From Tetramitus jugosus (lineage: Eukaryota; Heterolobosea; Eutetramitea; Acrasida; Vahlkampfiidae), in NCBI GenBank assembly GCA_937625935.1, contig OW569350.1:62001-126000 (forward strand): DNA of 64,000 nt. Direction: 5' to 3'. Under the pieces are notes generated by a model. It did no database searches and had not been told where the DNA came from. It worked only from the letters and a program-made list of their open reading frames with translations. This document shows, piece by piece, positions 1 to 11,300 of this stretch. Positions within the stretch are counted from its first letter, which is position 1. Every line of letters starts with the position of its first letter. The translations under genes and the position numbers were made by a program.

Positions 1-584
1 CACGATTGATGAAGGCTCTCGTGACCATGTCTACGGATCCCGAGAGAAACGTACGAATAAGCGCTATTCAGGGATTGGGTCGCCTAGCATTGAATATCTC
101 TGCTCAGGGCGACTTGGATCGATTAGGTCTGCAGTTTGACAACTTTTTCGCCTCTCCAGATTATGAGATTCGGTATGAAGCACTGAAAATCTACTCGCAG
201 ATTATTCCAAAGGTTGAGACTTATTTCCGAGATCAATACATACTTAAAAAGTTGGTTAAGGTGGGCTCTGAAAACAATTTGAAGAGTGACCAGAGTGATA
301 GAAAGAGAACTGCTCTACTGTTGTTTGATTGCTACAGAGCACTCAACGGTTGTGTCCTGACCAGGGATGCCGTTTCTAAGTACATTATCGGTGGTCTGGA
401 GATGCTCGAAAGAGATTGCCACTTGCTAAACGACTCCACTCACAAGACCGTCAATGACATGATCAGAGATATGAAGCGAGGTCTCGATCCAAACTATGGC
501 AACGAACCAAAACCAAACAACACTACCACAGACCCTAACAACAGACTGAAACAAATTTTCACACTCGGATTGGGAGGTAAATAA
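1..584 (+). CDS. RELCH-like HEAT-repeat protein, C-terminal part (5' truncated by window edge)
   Basis: The reading frame is open to the left edge, so only about the last 193 residues are seen. They form amphipathic alpha-helical repeats of HEAT/ARM type: a segment about DPERNVRISAIQGLGRLA, then a segment ending FRDQYILKKLVKV, then paired helices ending in IRDMKRG. The order and spacing of these elements resemble the C-terminal region of RELCH/KIAA1468, a Rab11-binding protein with LisH, coiled-coil and HEAT parts that works in endosome-to-Golgi cholesterol transport. That identity is from memory of the family and is moderate. The extreme C-terminus is Asn/Thr-rich and ends in a short glycine tail. 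Any LisH domain would lie upstream of the window. Confidence 0.6.
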   Translation, partial: RLMKALVTMSTDPERNVRISAIQGLGRLALNISAQGDLDRLGLQFDNFFASPDYEIRYEALKIYSQIIPKVETYFRDQYILKKLVKVGSENNLKSDQSDRKRTALLLFDCYRALNGCVLTRDAVSKYIIGGLEMLERDCHLLNDSTHKTVNDMIRDMKRGLDPNYGNEPKPNNTTTDPNNRLKQIFTLGLGGK

Positions 585-779
585 TCAGTAGATGCTAGTC
601 GCGTCAACCGTGTAAAAGTTACAAAAATTTATCTGTTCTTTATCTCGCAAAAATAGAACCCTAAAGTCTGGATACAATAAATACTATCCGGGTACCCAGT
701 GCGACAAGATCTTTAAAGCTTTCCTTCACTCACATACCCTAAAACCAAAGCACTCTGGCTGTCCAATTGAATTGAAAAC

Positions 780-1673
780 ATGAAACAATTATCTCAAAAC
801 TTGACAAACGAGGCGATGCGACAAGTCAAGTCCCTTCCTCCAAGCATGACCAATGATATAATGTGCGGAGTAAGAGGATTCTGGATTGCAGCATCGAGCA
901 TGTACAAGAATGTGATGAGTGATAGCCCTGCGCATACACGTGTTCGAGCTCAACTAAAGAATTATGTTCGAGGAACATTGCCTCTCATTCTCACCATGTA
1001 CGGCCTACTCATTGCTCTCTGTATCGCAATGTTCCCAGTGTTCCTGGGAATGTTGCTCATCACTCCTGGAATTGCTTGGTCTCTGTTTGCTACGATTCCC
1101 CTGTGGTCGCTCAACATTTACAAGCGACTTCATCCAAAGGACTCTGGTAACTTGTTCATTGAGGAATTGAAGACTGTGAATCCTTCATTGGCCAAGCAAA
1201 TGTCAGATCGAATCGCTGCTCCGTTTAATGAACTACCCAGTAGTCGACGCAAACCATTCTTCCTGGTGCGCTTGTACCATGCCCTTCGAACCAGTTTGAA
1301 GCGATCATCTCACTTTACAAGTTGGTCATTCATGCTCTTCCTCATCAGCTTTATACCCATCGTGGGCAGCATCGTTACAGTGATTGGTCAGACTTACTTG
1401 GTCAGTGAGAGTCTTGGTGCTCAGTTGATGGAAGTGTACACAAAGGACTATCAGAGATGGGATCACAGTAAGAGAGAGGAGTGGCGCAAGGATCACAGAT
1501 GGGAGCTCTTTGGATTCTCTCTGCCGTTTACACTATTGTTGTCCGTTCCGTTCGTTGGACCATTTCTGCTCGCGTTTGCACAAGCCGGAGCTGCAGATCT
1601 ATTCCAGCAAGTTATTATCAAGCGAGACCAAGAGAAACAAGCCAGAGAGTACGTTCAGCAAAGCAATCCTTAG
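780..1673 (+). CDS. Multi-pass membrane protein, EI24/CysZ-like
   Basis: Single-exon 297-residue protein starting at an ATG after an A-rich leader. It has a soluble N-terminus of about 65 residues and then two close hydrophobic segments at about residues 68-115. A basic loop follows, then two more hydrophobic segments at about 185-210 and 245-270. The last segment has a Pro/Gly pattern (GFSLPFTLLLSVPFVGPFLL) typical of EI24/RRT8-type proteins. There is no signal peptide. The C-terminus is charged and probably cytosolic. EI24-family proteins sit in the ER or lipid-droplet membrane, but the function here is not known, and the family assignment rests on the hydropathy pattern and that motif only. 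Confidence 0.55.
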   Translation: MKQLSQNLTNEAMRQVKSLPPSMTNDIMCGVRGFWIAASSMYKNVMSDSPAHTRVRAQLKNYVRGTLPLILTMYGLLIALCIAMFPVFLGMLLITPGIAWSLFATIPLWSLNIYKRLHPKDSGNLFIEELKTVNPSLAKQMSDRIAAPFNELPSSRRKPFFLVRLYHALRTSLKRSSHFTSWSFMLFLISFIPIVGSIVTVIGQTYLVSESLGAQLMEVYTKDYQRWDHSKREEWRKDHRWELFGFSLPFTLLLSVPFVGPFLLAFAQAGAADLFQQVIIKRDQEKQAREYVQQSNP

Positions 1674-1724
1674 GATTAATAATTGCGATGGCGTAATAAA
1701 ACTTCCCACCGAAATTCAAAACTT

Positions 1725-1806
1725 TGCATGCGGTGAGATTTGAACTCACGCATCCGGAGATATCCGAACTTGAGTCGGACGCCTTAGACCACTCGGCCAC
1801 GCATGC
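1725..1806 (-). tRNA. tRNA-Leu (CAA anticodon)
   Basis: The minus strand folds as a class II tRNA of 82 nt. A 7-bp acceptor stem GCATGCG/CGCATGC is perfect, with discriminator A. The D arm is GGCCGAGTGGTCTAAGGC. The anticodon arm is TCCGA-CTCAAGT-TCGGA, giving anticodon CAA (Leu, UUG codons). A long variable arm follows, then a T arm with the TTCAAAT loop. There is no intron. It lies between the convergent ends of the EI24-like gene and the TIM22 leader. Confidence 0.95.
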
Positions 1807-2041
1807 TGGATATTTGTGATATTCTCATTTTCGTATTTTTATTAAAAGTATTCAAAAAATTTTGTGTCTGTGTCGTTGTTGCAACTGTCGTCCAAAGAGC
1901 GAAGATTGTCTTCATTGACTTCTCTCCTTGCACATCACCACTATCAAAATGAAACGAACTGGCAACAGATGGAGTTTAACATTAATGTTAAAACTCCGTG
2001 TGTGAAAATTCCACAACCAAAAATCATCCGCCAAAACAAAA

Positions 2042-2683
2042 ATGAATGGCCATCCCAACAATGAACCACAGCAACAACACTATCAATCACCCAACAGAAT
2101 AGTAGTAGCCACCCAACAACAGAATCAAAATAATAACCATCATGAACAACAACAACAATTTAGATCACTGACAGAAACTCCACTCCAGCGGTTCCAAGAC
2201 TACAACCCAGACTACCTCCAACAACAAATGACATTTGTCAAATATGCCAACAAGGTTGGAGAAAGTTGTTTTACCAAAATGGTCATGGCCACCGTGGGTG
2301 GTTCAGTTCTCGGTGTAGCATCAGGCATCTTCCTCACGGCTCTCGAGTCTGGTGGAGGTCCATCTGCTTACAATGTGCCTCAACCAGAACTCAAAAATCC
2401 TTCGCAATACAAGGCAATTAATGTGTTGAAACAGACGGGAGTTCAAATGTGGGATCGGTCCAAATTTTATAGCAAGAGTTTTGCGCTCGTCGGTGGCATT
2501 TATTCCACTTTTGATTGTGCTGTGGAAAAGTATAGAGGAAAGCATGATCGGATGAATTCATTGTACGCTGGATGTATGAGTGGTAGTGTTTTGGCGTACA
2601 ATACGGGACCAAAGGGCATATTGATTGGTTGTGCTGGATTTGCTGCATTTTCAGTTGTGATTGATTCGGTTATGGGTCACTAG
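2042..2683 (+). CDS. TIM22: Mitochondrial inner-membrane translocase Tim22
   Basis: 213-residue protein. The first 65 residues are Gln/Asn/His-rich low complexity. The rest is a Tim17/Tim22/Tim23 domain of four hydrophobic segments with small-residue packing motifs. These are visible as GGSVLGVASG at about 95, a middle Gly-rich helix (SFALVGGIYSTFDC), and the family signature KYRGKHDRMNSLYAGC...GPKGILIGCAGFAAFS near the C-terminus. In this family Tim22 forms the carrier-protein insertase of the mitochondrial inner membrane. The GPKG and GCAGFAAFS motifs favour Tim22 over Tim17/23. No cleavable presequence is expected. The gene faces SEC31 tail to tail, with AATAAA-like signals in the gap. Confidence 0.85.
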   Translation: MNGHPNNEPQQQHYQSPNRIVVATQQQNQNNNHHEQQQQFRSLTETPLQRFQDYNPDYLQQQMTFVKYANKVGESCFTKMVMATVGGSVLGVASGIFLTALESGGGPSAYNVPQPELKNPSQYKAINVLKQTGVQMWDRSKFYSKSFALVGGIYSTFDCAVEKYRGKHDRMNSLYAGCMSGSVLAYNTGPKGILIGCAGFAAFSVVIDSVMGH

Positions 2684-2845
2684 CCAATGAGAGATCAAAA
2701 CTAATGTGTGTCTGTGTGTGTAGTGCGAACAACAAACAATTGAGTGACCATTGCCCAACATTTTAGATAATCATGGTTGGACTCGATTTAGCACACTGGT
2801 GCGAAGAAGAACTGATTGATTCTATGAATAAAGTGTTTAGGTCAT

Positions 2846-5800
2846 TTACTTTTGCTTAATGAGAGAGACAAGGAACTTGATGCCCTTGATAAAGTCCTTG
2901 GATTGTTCCCAATGCTCCTTCGTTATCTTTTGTACAACATTGTTAGCGTGCTTAATGTCGTTGTTATCGATGGCGTTGGCCAGTGCAGCCAGATCATGTC
3001 CCAAACCAACACCAATTCGTCCCTCATTCATCAGCTTGGACAAGGCACTCAGACCGTTCTCGATCATACGCTTCTTGGTCTTGTCTACAGCTGATACCTC
3101 TCCAGAGAAGATCTTTTCTGATGAAGCCTGCAGAGTGTTGAATGCATTGGACAGATCAACATCTGACACTGGTGTGCCACTGCTGGATGGTGATGAAACT
3201 GACTCAGCTTTCTCAGATACACTGGTTGTTGGAGGCTCACTGATTGGAGGCTGAGAGACTGGTGGTGGTGAAATTGGATTCATTGGTGGCTGAGTGAAAG
3301 TAGGTGTTCCCACGGAACCTGTGGTTGGAGGTGCGCCGAATGATGGCATTCCAAATTGTTGGCTTGGTTGAGGAGAGAAACTTGGCTGCATAAATCCTCC
3401 TGATGTAGTTGGTGGTGGCAGCTGTTGTTGTGACACTTGTTGAATTGGTTGTCTGAATCCAGTTGGAGGAGCACTTGCCGAGTATGGAACATTCATGCCA
3501 CTCATTGGAGAAACACCAGATACTGCAGGTTGGTTTGTAGGTGGAGGTCCCATTGTTGGTACATTCGTCATAGCAGGAGCGGAGCCATAAGGGGCGTTCA
3601 TAGGAGGGAATCCTGTATTTGTGTGTTGTGGTGGCACACCCATTGGCACAGATGAAATTGGTTGGACAAAAGTGCCTGTTGGTTGAATAGGTCGCAATCC
3701 ACTAACAGTTGCTGAAGTAGGTGGAGGAGCACGACCAGTTTGTGGACCAACCTGTCTTGGTTGTTGTTGCTTTGCCAACTCCTTGATCTGGAATGGAGGT
3801 CTAGGAGAAGGACCAAATGGTTGAGACAGTGAATTGTAGATTCTGTATCTGAGAGCAGCAGTTTCTTCTGATTCAGTAACGACACCCATGTTCAAATAGT
3901 GAAGAGCAACAGGTAGCAGATTTGATCCTTGCAATGACAAAATTTGTGCATATTGAGCATAGAATCTTGCAAGTTCAGGTTGAGATTGGATCAATGATTC
4001 GTCATTGGTGTTTGTTGCAATCTTGAAAATGGTTACCTTTTCAATCAGAGACAACAGGTCTTCGCGAGGCAATGGTGCAACAGTTTCTTCTGCTTCTTCC
4101 TCTTCGTCTTCGTTCTTTGGAGGAACAACACTGGATACCCAGATAGATACAGTCTTTTCTACATTACCAGACAACATGTAGCACAAGGTAGCAGCGCTAA
4201 TGTCATTCTTTTCGTCCTCTAATCTAATGGCTAATCGGTTGCACAAATTCTTGAACAAAGTGCTGTCTTGGCATGATGCAATAACTGATAGTGCATCCTT
4301 CCAATTGTCCAAATCAGCTTCATCAACAACATTATCGAATTTGTTGTTAAGCATCGATGCAACAATCTTCATGTCCTTACGGTCTTGAAGGGAGAAATAA
4401 GTTTGTCTTGTCTTCTCCCACAAATCAGCACCACCGCAGGTAGAGAGAATCAAAGCATCAGCCAATCTTCCAGCAGCAATAGCAATATTGACAGCATCCT
4501 CATAGTTTTGAACAAGAACGGACTTGCGAATCAATTCGTCAACACTTGATGTATCCAAATCAATCTTGCTAGTAATATGCGCATCGCTCACAGTTCCGTC
4601 CTCAAGTGGTTCAGCAGATAATTTTTCTTGAACTTGCTCACTGACGACATTCTTGTCCAAACCAAGATACTTCAACAAAGTAGAAGATCGATCAGATGCG
4701 AATAGCACCTTCATCACGCTCCAAACGTCGCTATCGGTTCGCGCCTTCTTTTCACAGTACTCTTCCAATTGCTTACTCTTCTGAGCGTTCTCCAGTTCGA
4801 GAGCTCTTTCTGATGTCTCTGGTTCAGAACCGACACTGTACACAGTCACAGTCTTACCAGTCTTTGCATCCTTACCGAATGTGACAAGTCGACCACCAAA
4901 ACCAAAAACAGCTCCAGCTGGTCTTTGCAACCATTTTGGAGCAGTCTTGAAGACATTCTTTTGAATGACAGGCTTGGATTCAAGACCGAGAGCATCACGA
5001 GCATACTCGCCAACATCAGCAGTTGCACTGGAATCCTGGAGTGAAATGATCGAAATCTTTCCATCGTAGGAGCTAGTAGACAAGATGGATGGTCTCTTGG
5101 ACCACTGAACATCATACATCCAATTGTTGGATGTTGGGAGTTCACCCAGAACCTCACCAGAGTTTGGATTCCAGATCAATGTTCTGTTATCCTTACCACA
5201 TGAAACCAACAGATTACTATCATCTGGGCACCATGAAACAGATAAGATACCCTTGGTGTGACCAACATATTCTCTGACTGGAGCATAAGCCTTTCTCAAG
5301 TCCCACAATTCAATGACTGGAGTATTGTCATCCTCTGAGGCCGTAACCAACTGAGTGGAGAGCTCTGGGTTCCATGCGAGTGATGAGTATCGCTTCTTAC
5401 TCTGAGAGTTGGTAAATGGTACAATTGGTCGCTTTTGCTTCAAATCCCAGACAACAGAGGTACCATTGTAGGATGTTGTTGCCAAAATCTATTCAGTGAC
5501 AATGATGGAACGAAAATGAACATGTCTGGGGTTAGTGACTGATCCCGGGATGAAAAAAAAACACGAACGGGAGGTAAAAAATTCTTGGTACATACATATT
5601 CGTAGACTCTATTCCATGCCAATGCACTAATGGATTGGTTTTGATGAGGATTCTTACCTCCTAATGTTACAGGAGTAGGGGCAGAAGGGTTCTTCAAATT
5701 CCAAATGTACAACTATATATCGAGTTTCAAAAATTGGCAAAAAAACAAGGAACAAATGTGTGTTAATGATGACCATTCTCGCACTTGCATGAAGAAGAAA

Positions 5801-6364
5801 AATGTACGTACGTTTGAGTCCTCACCAGCAGATGCCAACAAATTGGTTTGAGAGGGATTGAATTCGAGTCCCTTGACAGAACCAGTGTGTTTCTCAAGAG
5901 TTGACACGATAGCATTGGTAGATCTAAAAAAAAGTAGTCAAAAGAAGAAGAAAAAAATGTTTTGTGTGAGGTGAGTGTCACAGTCAAAGATATTGTTTTG
6001 CAAGAGATATGTATACATACTCTTCACCTTGATTTCCAACAATTTTCGATGCATCGTACAGGGCAATGGAACCATCGATCATAGAACCAGCAATAATACC
6101 CAACTCGTAATCAGAGTTTGGTCTACCCCATGCCAATCGATCAAATCGATCAGCAAGTGTCACCTTACCAATCAGTGTGTCTTCAGTGTCGCTAATTGAT
6201 TTGTGTGTGCAAGATGCAGGATCAGTTGTGAAAATTTCCAACTTTAGCTCTGATGAAAAATCTTCGAGAGAACCAGCAATACTGCCAGCGGCTATATAGT
6301 TGGAGTAGGCAGGAAGAGGACACCAAGTTGTGACGGCTGTTCTTGAAATTTCATTCAATTTCAT
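2846..6364 (-). CDS. SEC31: COPII outer-coat subunit Sec31
   Basis: Four exons on the minus strand: 6364-6021, 5923-5812, 5712-5596 and 5488-2846, giving 1,071 residues. The junctions are GTATGT, GTACGT or GTATGT to AG and keep frame. The N-terminal third is a WD40 propeller (for example HTGSVKGLEFNPSQTNLLASAGEDSN, then LYIWNLK, then SWCPDDSNLLVSCGKD). A helical ancestral-coatomer (ACE1) segment follows, then a Pro/Gln-rich disordered linker of about 200 residues. The C-terminal helical domain is of the SRA1/Sec31 type (KRMIENGLSALSKLMNEG). Sec31 with Sec13 builds the outer cage of ER export vesicles, and the Pro-rich linker contacts Sec23. All three introns fall in the propeller-coding 5' part. 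Confidence 0.93.
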
Positions 6365-6822
6365 CTTTTTGGTGTGTTGATTGAAAAAAAGTAAGATTGA
6401 AGAATCAGGTGGGATAAGAGTGCTGCTTCGCTAGCTGATGATTTGATTGTGTTTTGTGTTGTGTGTTCTTCTTGGACGATGACGAAAAAAGTTTTTTCTC
6501 CTACTGGCTGATCCCGCCTCGATTGTGTATTTTTGGAATCGAAAAGCAATGTATTGTTCGACACACGCGTTCAGTTTGACGTCAAAGTGAGACCTCTGAT
6601 AAGATTGGGTGTGGAAAACAAGAACCCAATGGTACCACCGTTGTCCTATCTTCACGGCCGAATGACATTTGGCCATTGAACCACGTCACAGGAATCGGAG
6701 AAAATAAAAAATACCTTTACAAAAGATCAGAACTTCACTTTTTCCAAAGAAGTTGCAATCAATTCGAGCATTCGTGCACAAAACGGAAAAAACTAAATCA
6801 ATCAGATTAGCGAAAATCAACA
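6365..6822. other. Divergent promoter region between SEC31 and the RRM-protein gene
   Basis: 458 bp with no convincing reading frame. It must hold both 5' regions. A perfect palindrome TTTGACGTCAAA, containing the CRE/bZIP octamer TGACGTCA, is at 6575-6586. A-rich stretches precede both start codons. No TATA box is obvious. Confidence 0.5.
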
Positions 6823-8265
6823 ATGTATGGCAGTAGTAGTCACACGAGCAATGCATCAGGCAGTCAGTTTGCAAATTCACAAACCTTATGGATCGGAGAC
6901 CTGGAGCCCTATATGGACGAAGACTTTGTAAGACGATTATTCGGTGCAGACGTTCAACCGTATCTGGTCGCAGTGAAACTGATCAAGAAGGATGGTCGAT
7001 TTGCTGGTTATGGATTTTTAGATTTCAGTAGTCGAGAAGCAGCACAACAAGTTTTGAACAATTACAGTGGAAGACCGATTGCCCTTGCTCCGAACAAGGT
7101 GTATCGATTGAACTGGGCCAGTGGTCACATTACAGGTGGAACTGGACAAGCAGCGAAACAACTTGCAGGGAATACCGGGGGAGAATTGTACTCTGTTTTT
7201 GTTGGTGATTTGTCTTCGGATGTGACGGATTATGTGCTATTGTCTGCATTCCAACAGAGATATGCATCTGTCAAGGGAGCAAAGGTCATCATGGACAACA
7301 ACACACAGCAGAGCAAAGGATTTGGATTCGTCAAATTTTCAGAAGAAAATGATATGATGAGAGCAATGGAGGAGATGACTGGCCAGTTCATTGGCAGTCG
7401 ACCTGTCAAGGTTGCTCCTGCTTCCAACAGCAAGAAGCCAAGTGGACCAATGGGCGGTTATGGAGGTGCATCGACTTCTTCCTCATCGTACGGATCAAGT
7501 TCAATGAATAGTGGTGGATACTCACAGTACGGTGGCGGCGGTGGTTCATATCATCAACCATCGTCGGGTCATTCAATGTCACATCGTCAACAAGATGCTG
7601 ACGGAGGCAATACGACAATCTATGTTGGTAATTTAGATGGTAACACTACTGATGAGAATGTTCTGAGACACACTTTTTCGATATATGGACCCATATTGTC
7701 CGTTAAGATTCCTTCGAACAATCGTCACTGTGGATTTGTACAATTTGCTGATCGATCTCAGGCAGAGAGGGCAATGATGGAAATGAATGGCGCCAGAATA
7801 CAGGGAAATGTTGTTCGGGTCAGTTGGGGAAAACAAGGGAGCAAGAAACCTCAACAGTCGCAGCATCCATACCAGCAGCAGCAGCAACAACAACAATACC
7901 AAAGCTATCCAACAACATCCATGATGCCTACGACTGGTGCCTATTCTGTATCTCCTGTACCTGTTCAAGCACAAGCACCTTCTCCAGCACCACAAGTCAC
8001 CACTCCTCAGCAATCACAGCAACAACAGTATGCTGCCTATATGCAGTGGCAACAACAAATGTTGGCTTATAACCAAATGCAACCTCAAACTACTCAAGAG
8101 TCCACAGCAGAACCAAACCAACAATCTGTGATATCAGAGTATCAAGATAGCTTACCGTCAGACTATTTCACGAAGCCTTTTAACGTGGAAAACGATAACG
8201 CAAATTTTATTCAGCATTATGGTGCCGTATTCACAAGTAGCTCTCTCGTTTTGGAATACACATGA
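6823..8265 (+). CDS. Three-RRM RNA-binding protein (RBP45/47, Nam8, SECp43 type)
   Basis: Single-exon 480-residue protein with three RNA-recognition motifs. RRM1 (about 20-100) has RNP2 LWIGDL and RNP1 GYGFLDFS. RRM2 (about 122-200) has VFVGDL and KGFGFVKFS. RRM3 (about 265-340) has IYVGNL and HCGFVQFAD. This order, with a Gly/Ser/Tyr-rich spacer between RRM2 and RRM3 and a Gln/Pro-rich tail, is that of plant RBP45/47, yeast Nam8 and animal SECp43. Those proteins act in splicing, mRNA stability or selenocysteine-tRNA biology. Which function applies here cannot be told. The last 40 residues after the Gln-rich tract are not low-complexity and may be a short lineage-specific tail. Confidence 0.85.
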   Translation: MYGSSSHTSNASGSQFANSQTLWIGDLEPYMDEDFVRRLFGADVQPYLVAVKLIKKDGRFAGYGFLDFSSREAAQQVLNNYSGRPIALAPNKVYRLNWASGHITGGTGQAAKQLAGNTGGELYSVFVGDLSSDVTDYVLLSAFQQRYASVKGAKVIMDNNTQQSKGFGFVKFSEENDMMRAMEEMTGQFIGSRPVKVAPASNSKKPSGPMGGYGGASTSSSSYGSSSMNSGGYSQYGGGGGSYHQPSSGHSMSHRQQDADGGNTTIYVGNLDGNTTDENVLRHTFSIYGPILSVKIPSNNRHCGFVQFADRSQAERAMMEMNGARIQGNVVRVSWGKQGSKKPQQSQHPYQQQQQQQQYQSYPTTSMMPTTGAYSVSPVPVQAQAPSPAPQVTTPQQSQQQQYAAYMQWQQQMLAYNQMQPQTTQESTAEPNQQSVISEYQDSLPSDYFTKPFNVENDNANFIQHYGAVFTSSSLVLEYT

Positions 8266-8358
8266 TGATTGTGAGGAATATTTCACGAAACCTCGCGGCA
8301 CTTCCCAGATTCATGGTGTGAAAGACGGATGGTACACTCGGAAAGGCTCCATTGGTCA

Positions 8359-11300
8359 ATGATGAGGTAAGTACCTTGTTACTGTCCTGAATAAATTTTA
8401 TTACATCAGAAATATAATGAGATCAGTGCAGACATTTGGCGCCAAAAACGACCAGAGCGGTAAAAGCTACGAGAATCAACATGAGGAAAACACAGAATTC
8501 AATGACATCTTTTGAAAGATCGAGAGGAGTGAGAACAAGTAGTATGAATGACTCAATTGATGCAGGTTATTTTGTCGCCAATGAGCAAAATATTACTGAC
8601 TTGGACTCGAAGGATCATCATATGGTAGATGACGAATTTGAAATGGAGGACGACAAGCGTCGAATTATTCAACAACTGACAGAAAAGTATTCAGATTTTG
8701 ATTCCTTAAAAACTCAGGATCCTATGACATCTCTCTCTGAGATTCTTTTAGAGTTTGAACTTGAAAAGATGTTGAAACAGAAGAGATCACTTATTCAACA
8801 GAGAGCATCTCAACATTTGAACATGAATGTTAAGCAATCTATTTCATCTATCAATGATATGGACTGTGATTACAAAGAGTACCGTAAGAGGAGGATGTCC
8901 GAGATTGATAACATTACTGAAAGGCCGCAGGTCAAATTTCCTCGTAGTAAATGTAAACGAAACGAGCAGGAGGTATAGACAAAAGATATTTTAAGGATAA
9001 TTTTCTCTAGCTTTGTTTCTAACTTCATACTTTCCTTTAGGTTGCTTTAGCAGTCGAGAAACGAAACTCTAAACAATCAGTGACCAACTTGATCAAGGAT
9101 CATTATGATACCTGGTTGAAAAACCTAAGGTTAAAGAAATACAAGCTTATGCACCGGTGGCAGAGATTTAATCATAGGATAGAATCAATAGAAAAAACCG
9201 AGGAAGTATATCATTCTCGATTGAATAGAATCGACAAATATATGGACTTTGGAATTAAGAGGAAGGCAGGACTTGAGAAAGTGCCTCAAGGAGTTCAAAG
9301 CAAAATCAATACACTGGAGGAACAGGATTTTCAAATTTATCTGCGTACCACGGTTATGGATTTCAACAATACGAGAAGATTAGATATGTTCTTCAAGAAA
9401 GTTCAGTGGATATCCTTCTCTGAGCGACAGAACTTGTTTCATCGGGCAGTATGTATCACTATTCTTTTTGATTCAATATGTCAAATTTACTCATTGTCAT
9501 CCCATAAAGTTCGATTCGATTCCTAGCCAGGATCAAGGATGCCCAACAATGACTCTTTCTTTAATTGAAGTAGAGAGTCAGTTAGAAGAATTGAAACATT
9601 GTTTTGATTTAACACAAGCTTATGATGACAATGGACAAGAATTTTTGTTTAGAGTGAGCAAACGGTTTTCGGCAGTATTCAATGCCCAGACCGAATCTTG
9701 GAACTTTTCACCATATCCCTTTATTGATTCGAAAAATCAGAATAGTGTTCATTCACATGAACGATTATCAACAATGATCGATGGGGAAGGAAATGTTGTA
9801 AACTCAAATTCAGGAACGGAGGTAATTTACTTAAAACCTGAAACCTGGATCAATCACATCCGGATAAACCCAAGAATACCGACTTGGCAAGACCAACAGA
9901 CAGTCTTCTTGAGGAGCATGAGTGAAATCGACGTAAGCTTGAGTGTTGAAGCCGCATTTTTGCAGTCATCGGACTTGTTATATGCAACCAAACGGTTAAA
10001 AGAGCAAGCCGAGTCTCATCCTCAAAGAGCCCTGGTCAAGAAGATGTACGATAATGACAATGGGATTGACATGGAAGAATTCGAGATAGAGGGCGGTAAA
10101 ATTACTAGTAACAAGTTGTCTGCTGTACATTTGTTGAGGTACATCAGGATTCGAGAATTTAGAAGAAAGTTGCTCGATATCATGAATTATTTCAGATCTG
10201 TTGAGCGAAGGTTAACTATGGACTCATATGGTACATCTCACCAAGAACATGACGCATCATTCATCAAGCAATTTTTTATGGATCCCACCGATTTGAAGAT
10301 CCACACGAACAGTACAGGGAATTTCGAAGTGAATCGAGATGATGTCTATTATTTGAATAATAAGAAAGATCTTATTATCATGGATTCGTTTAATATGAAT
10401 ATAATGTATGATATTTCTTTACAAGACTTACAACAACTAGAAGATCGTTTGTTAAGGATCGGTACACATTTTATTTCAAAGAATATCGATTCCAAGAGAG
10501 AGGAGGTACAGATTGACAGAACGTTAGTACTAGAGGATTTATATGAGAGCGAAACTTGGTTCCAAGACAGTAAGAGGAAGTTAGTAGATTGTTATTTAGA
10601 AGCGTATGAGCATTGTCAAGATTTTGAAGATCAAGCGAAACTTGGACAAATCATTGTTGACATCATACATAGTCAACCAAACGTGGACTTCAATTCCTTC
10701 TATTTCTCAGAGAGCTATGCATCTGAAATTATCTCATTGGAACTTTTAGTCAGTTTGCTGAAGGATATCACCAAATTTCAAATGAGAGAAGAAAGGTTGT
10801 ATGTCAAGGACGTTTTAAACAATCAAACCATGAAGCCTCAGGAGAGGATGAGCGATCCAGGATTGCCCGACGAATTCCAACCGGCGAGCGATAATCAATT
10901 GATTCGAATTTTCCCGGGATGCGTCCCAGTTGCACCTTTAGATTTCTACTCCTCTCTCTCTCACTTGAGTCACTTACACGAGTTAATACAAGAGTCTGTT
11001 AAGGAGATAGTGGATAGTTTTCATATTGAGAATTCCATTTCTATCGCCTCTTTGAGGCGCACTATCATTCAACAAGCCATTGTTGAATGGAAGTTGTTAA
11101 CAAAGGAGGAGAAAATACATAAGGACCTCAGACTGAAAATGGAAGATTCAAGGGCAAACATAGAGGAAATGGTACTACTAGAACATCCGGATAACTTTCT
11201 TCATCTGTTGTGCGATGTTATATCTGACGAAGAAAAACTCGGGAATGGGAGTAGTTCATTGCACCTCGGGCGGGAGGATCCAACATTAACAGAGGGGGGA

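Noticed and set aside
8266-8330. Short frame MMIVRNISRNLAALPRFMV after the RRM-protein stop
   Set aside because: Only 19 codons, ends in TGA, and lies in the narrow gap between two genes. It has no support beyond a presequence-like look.
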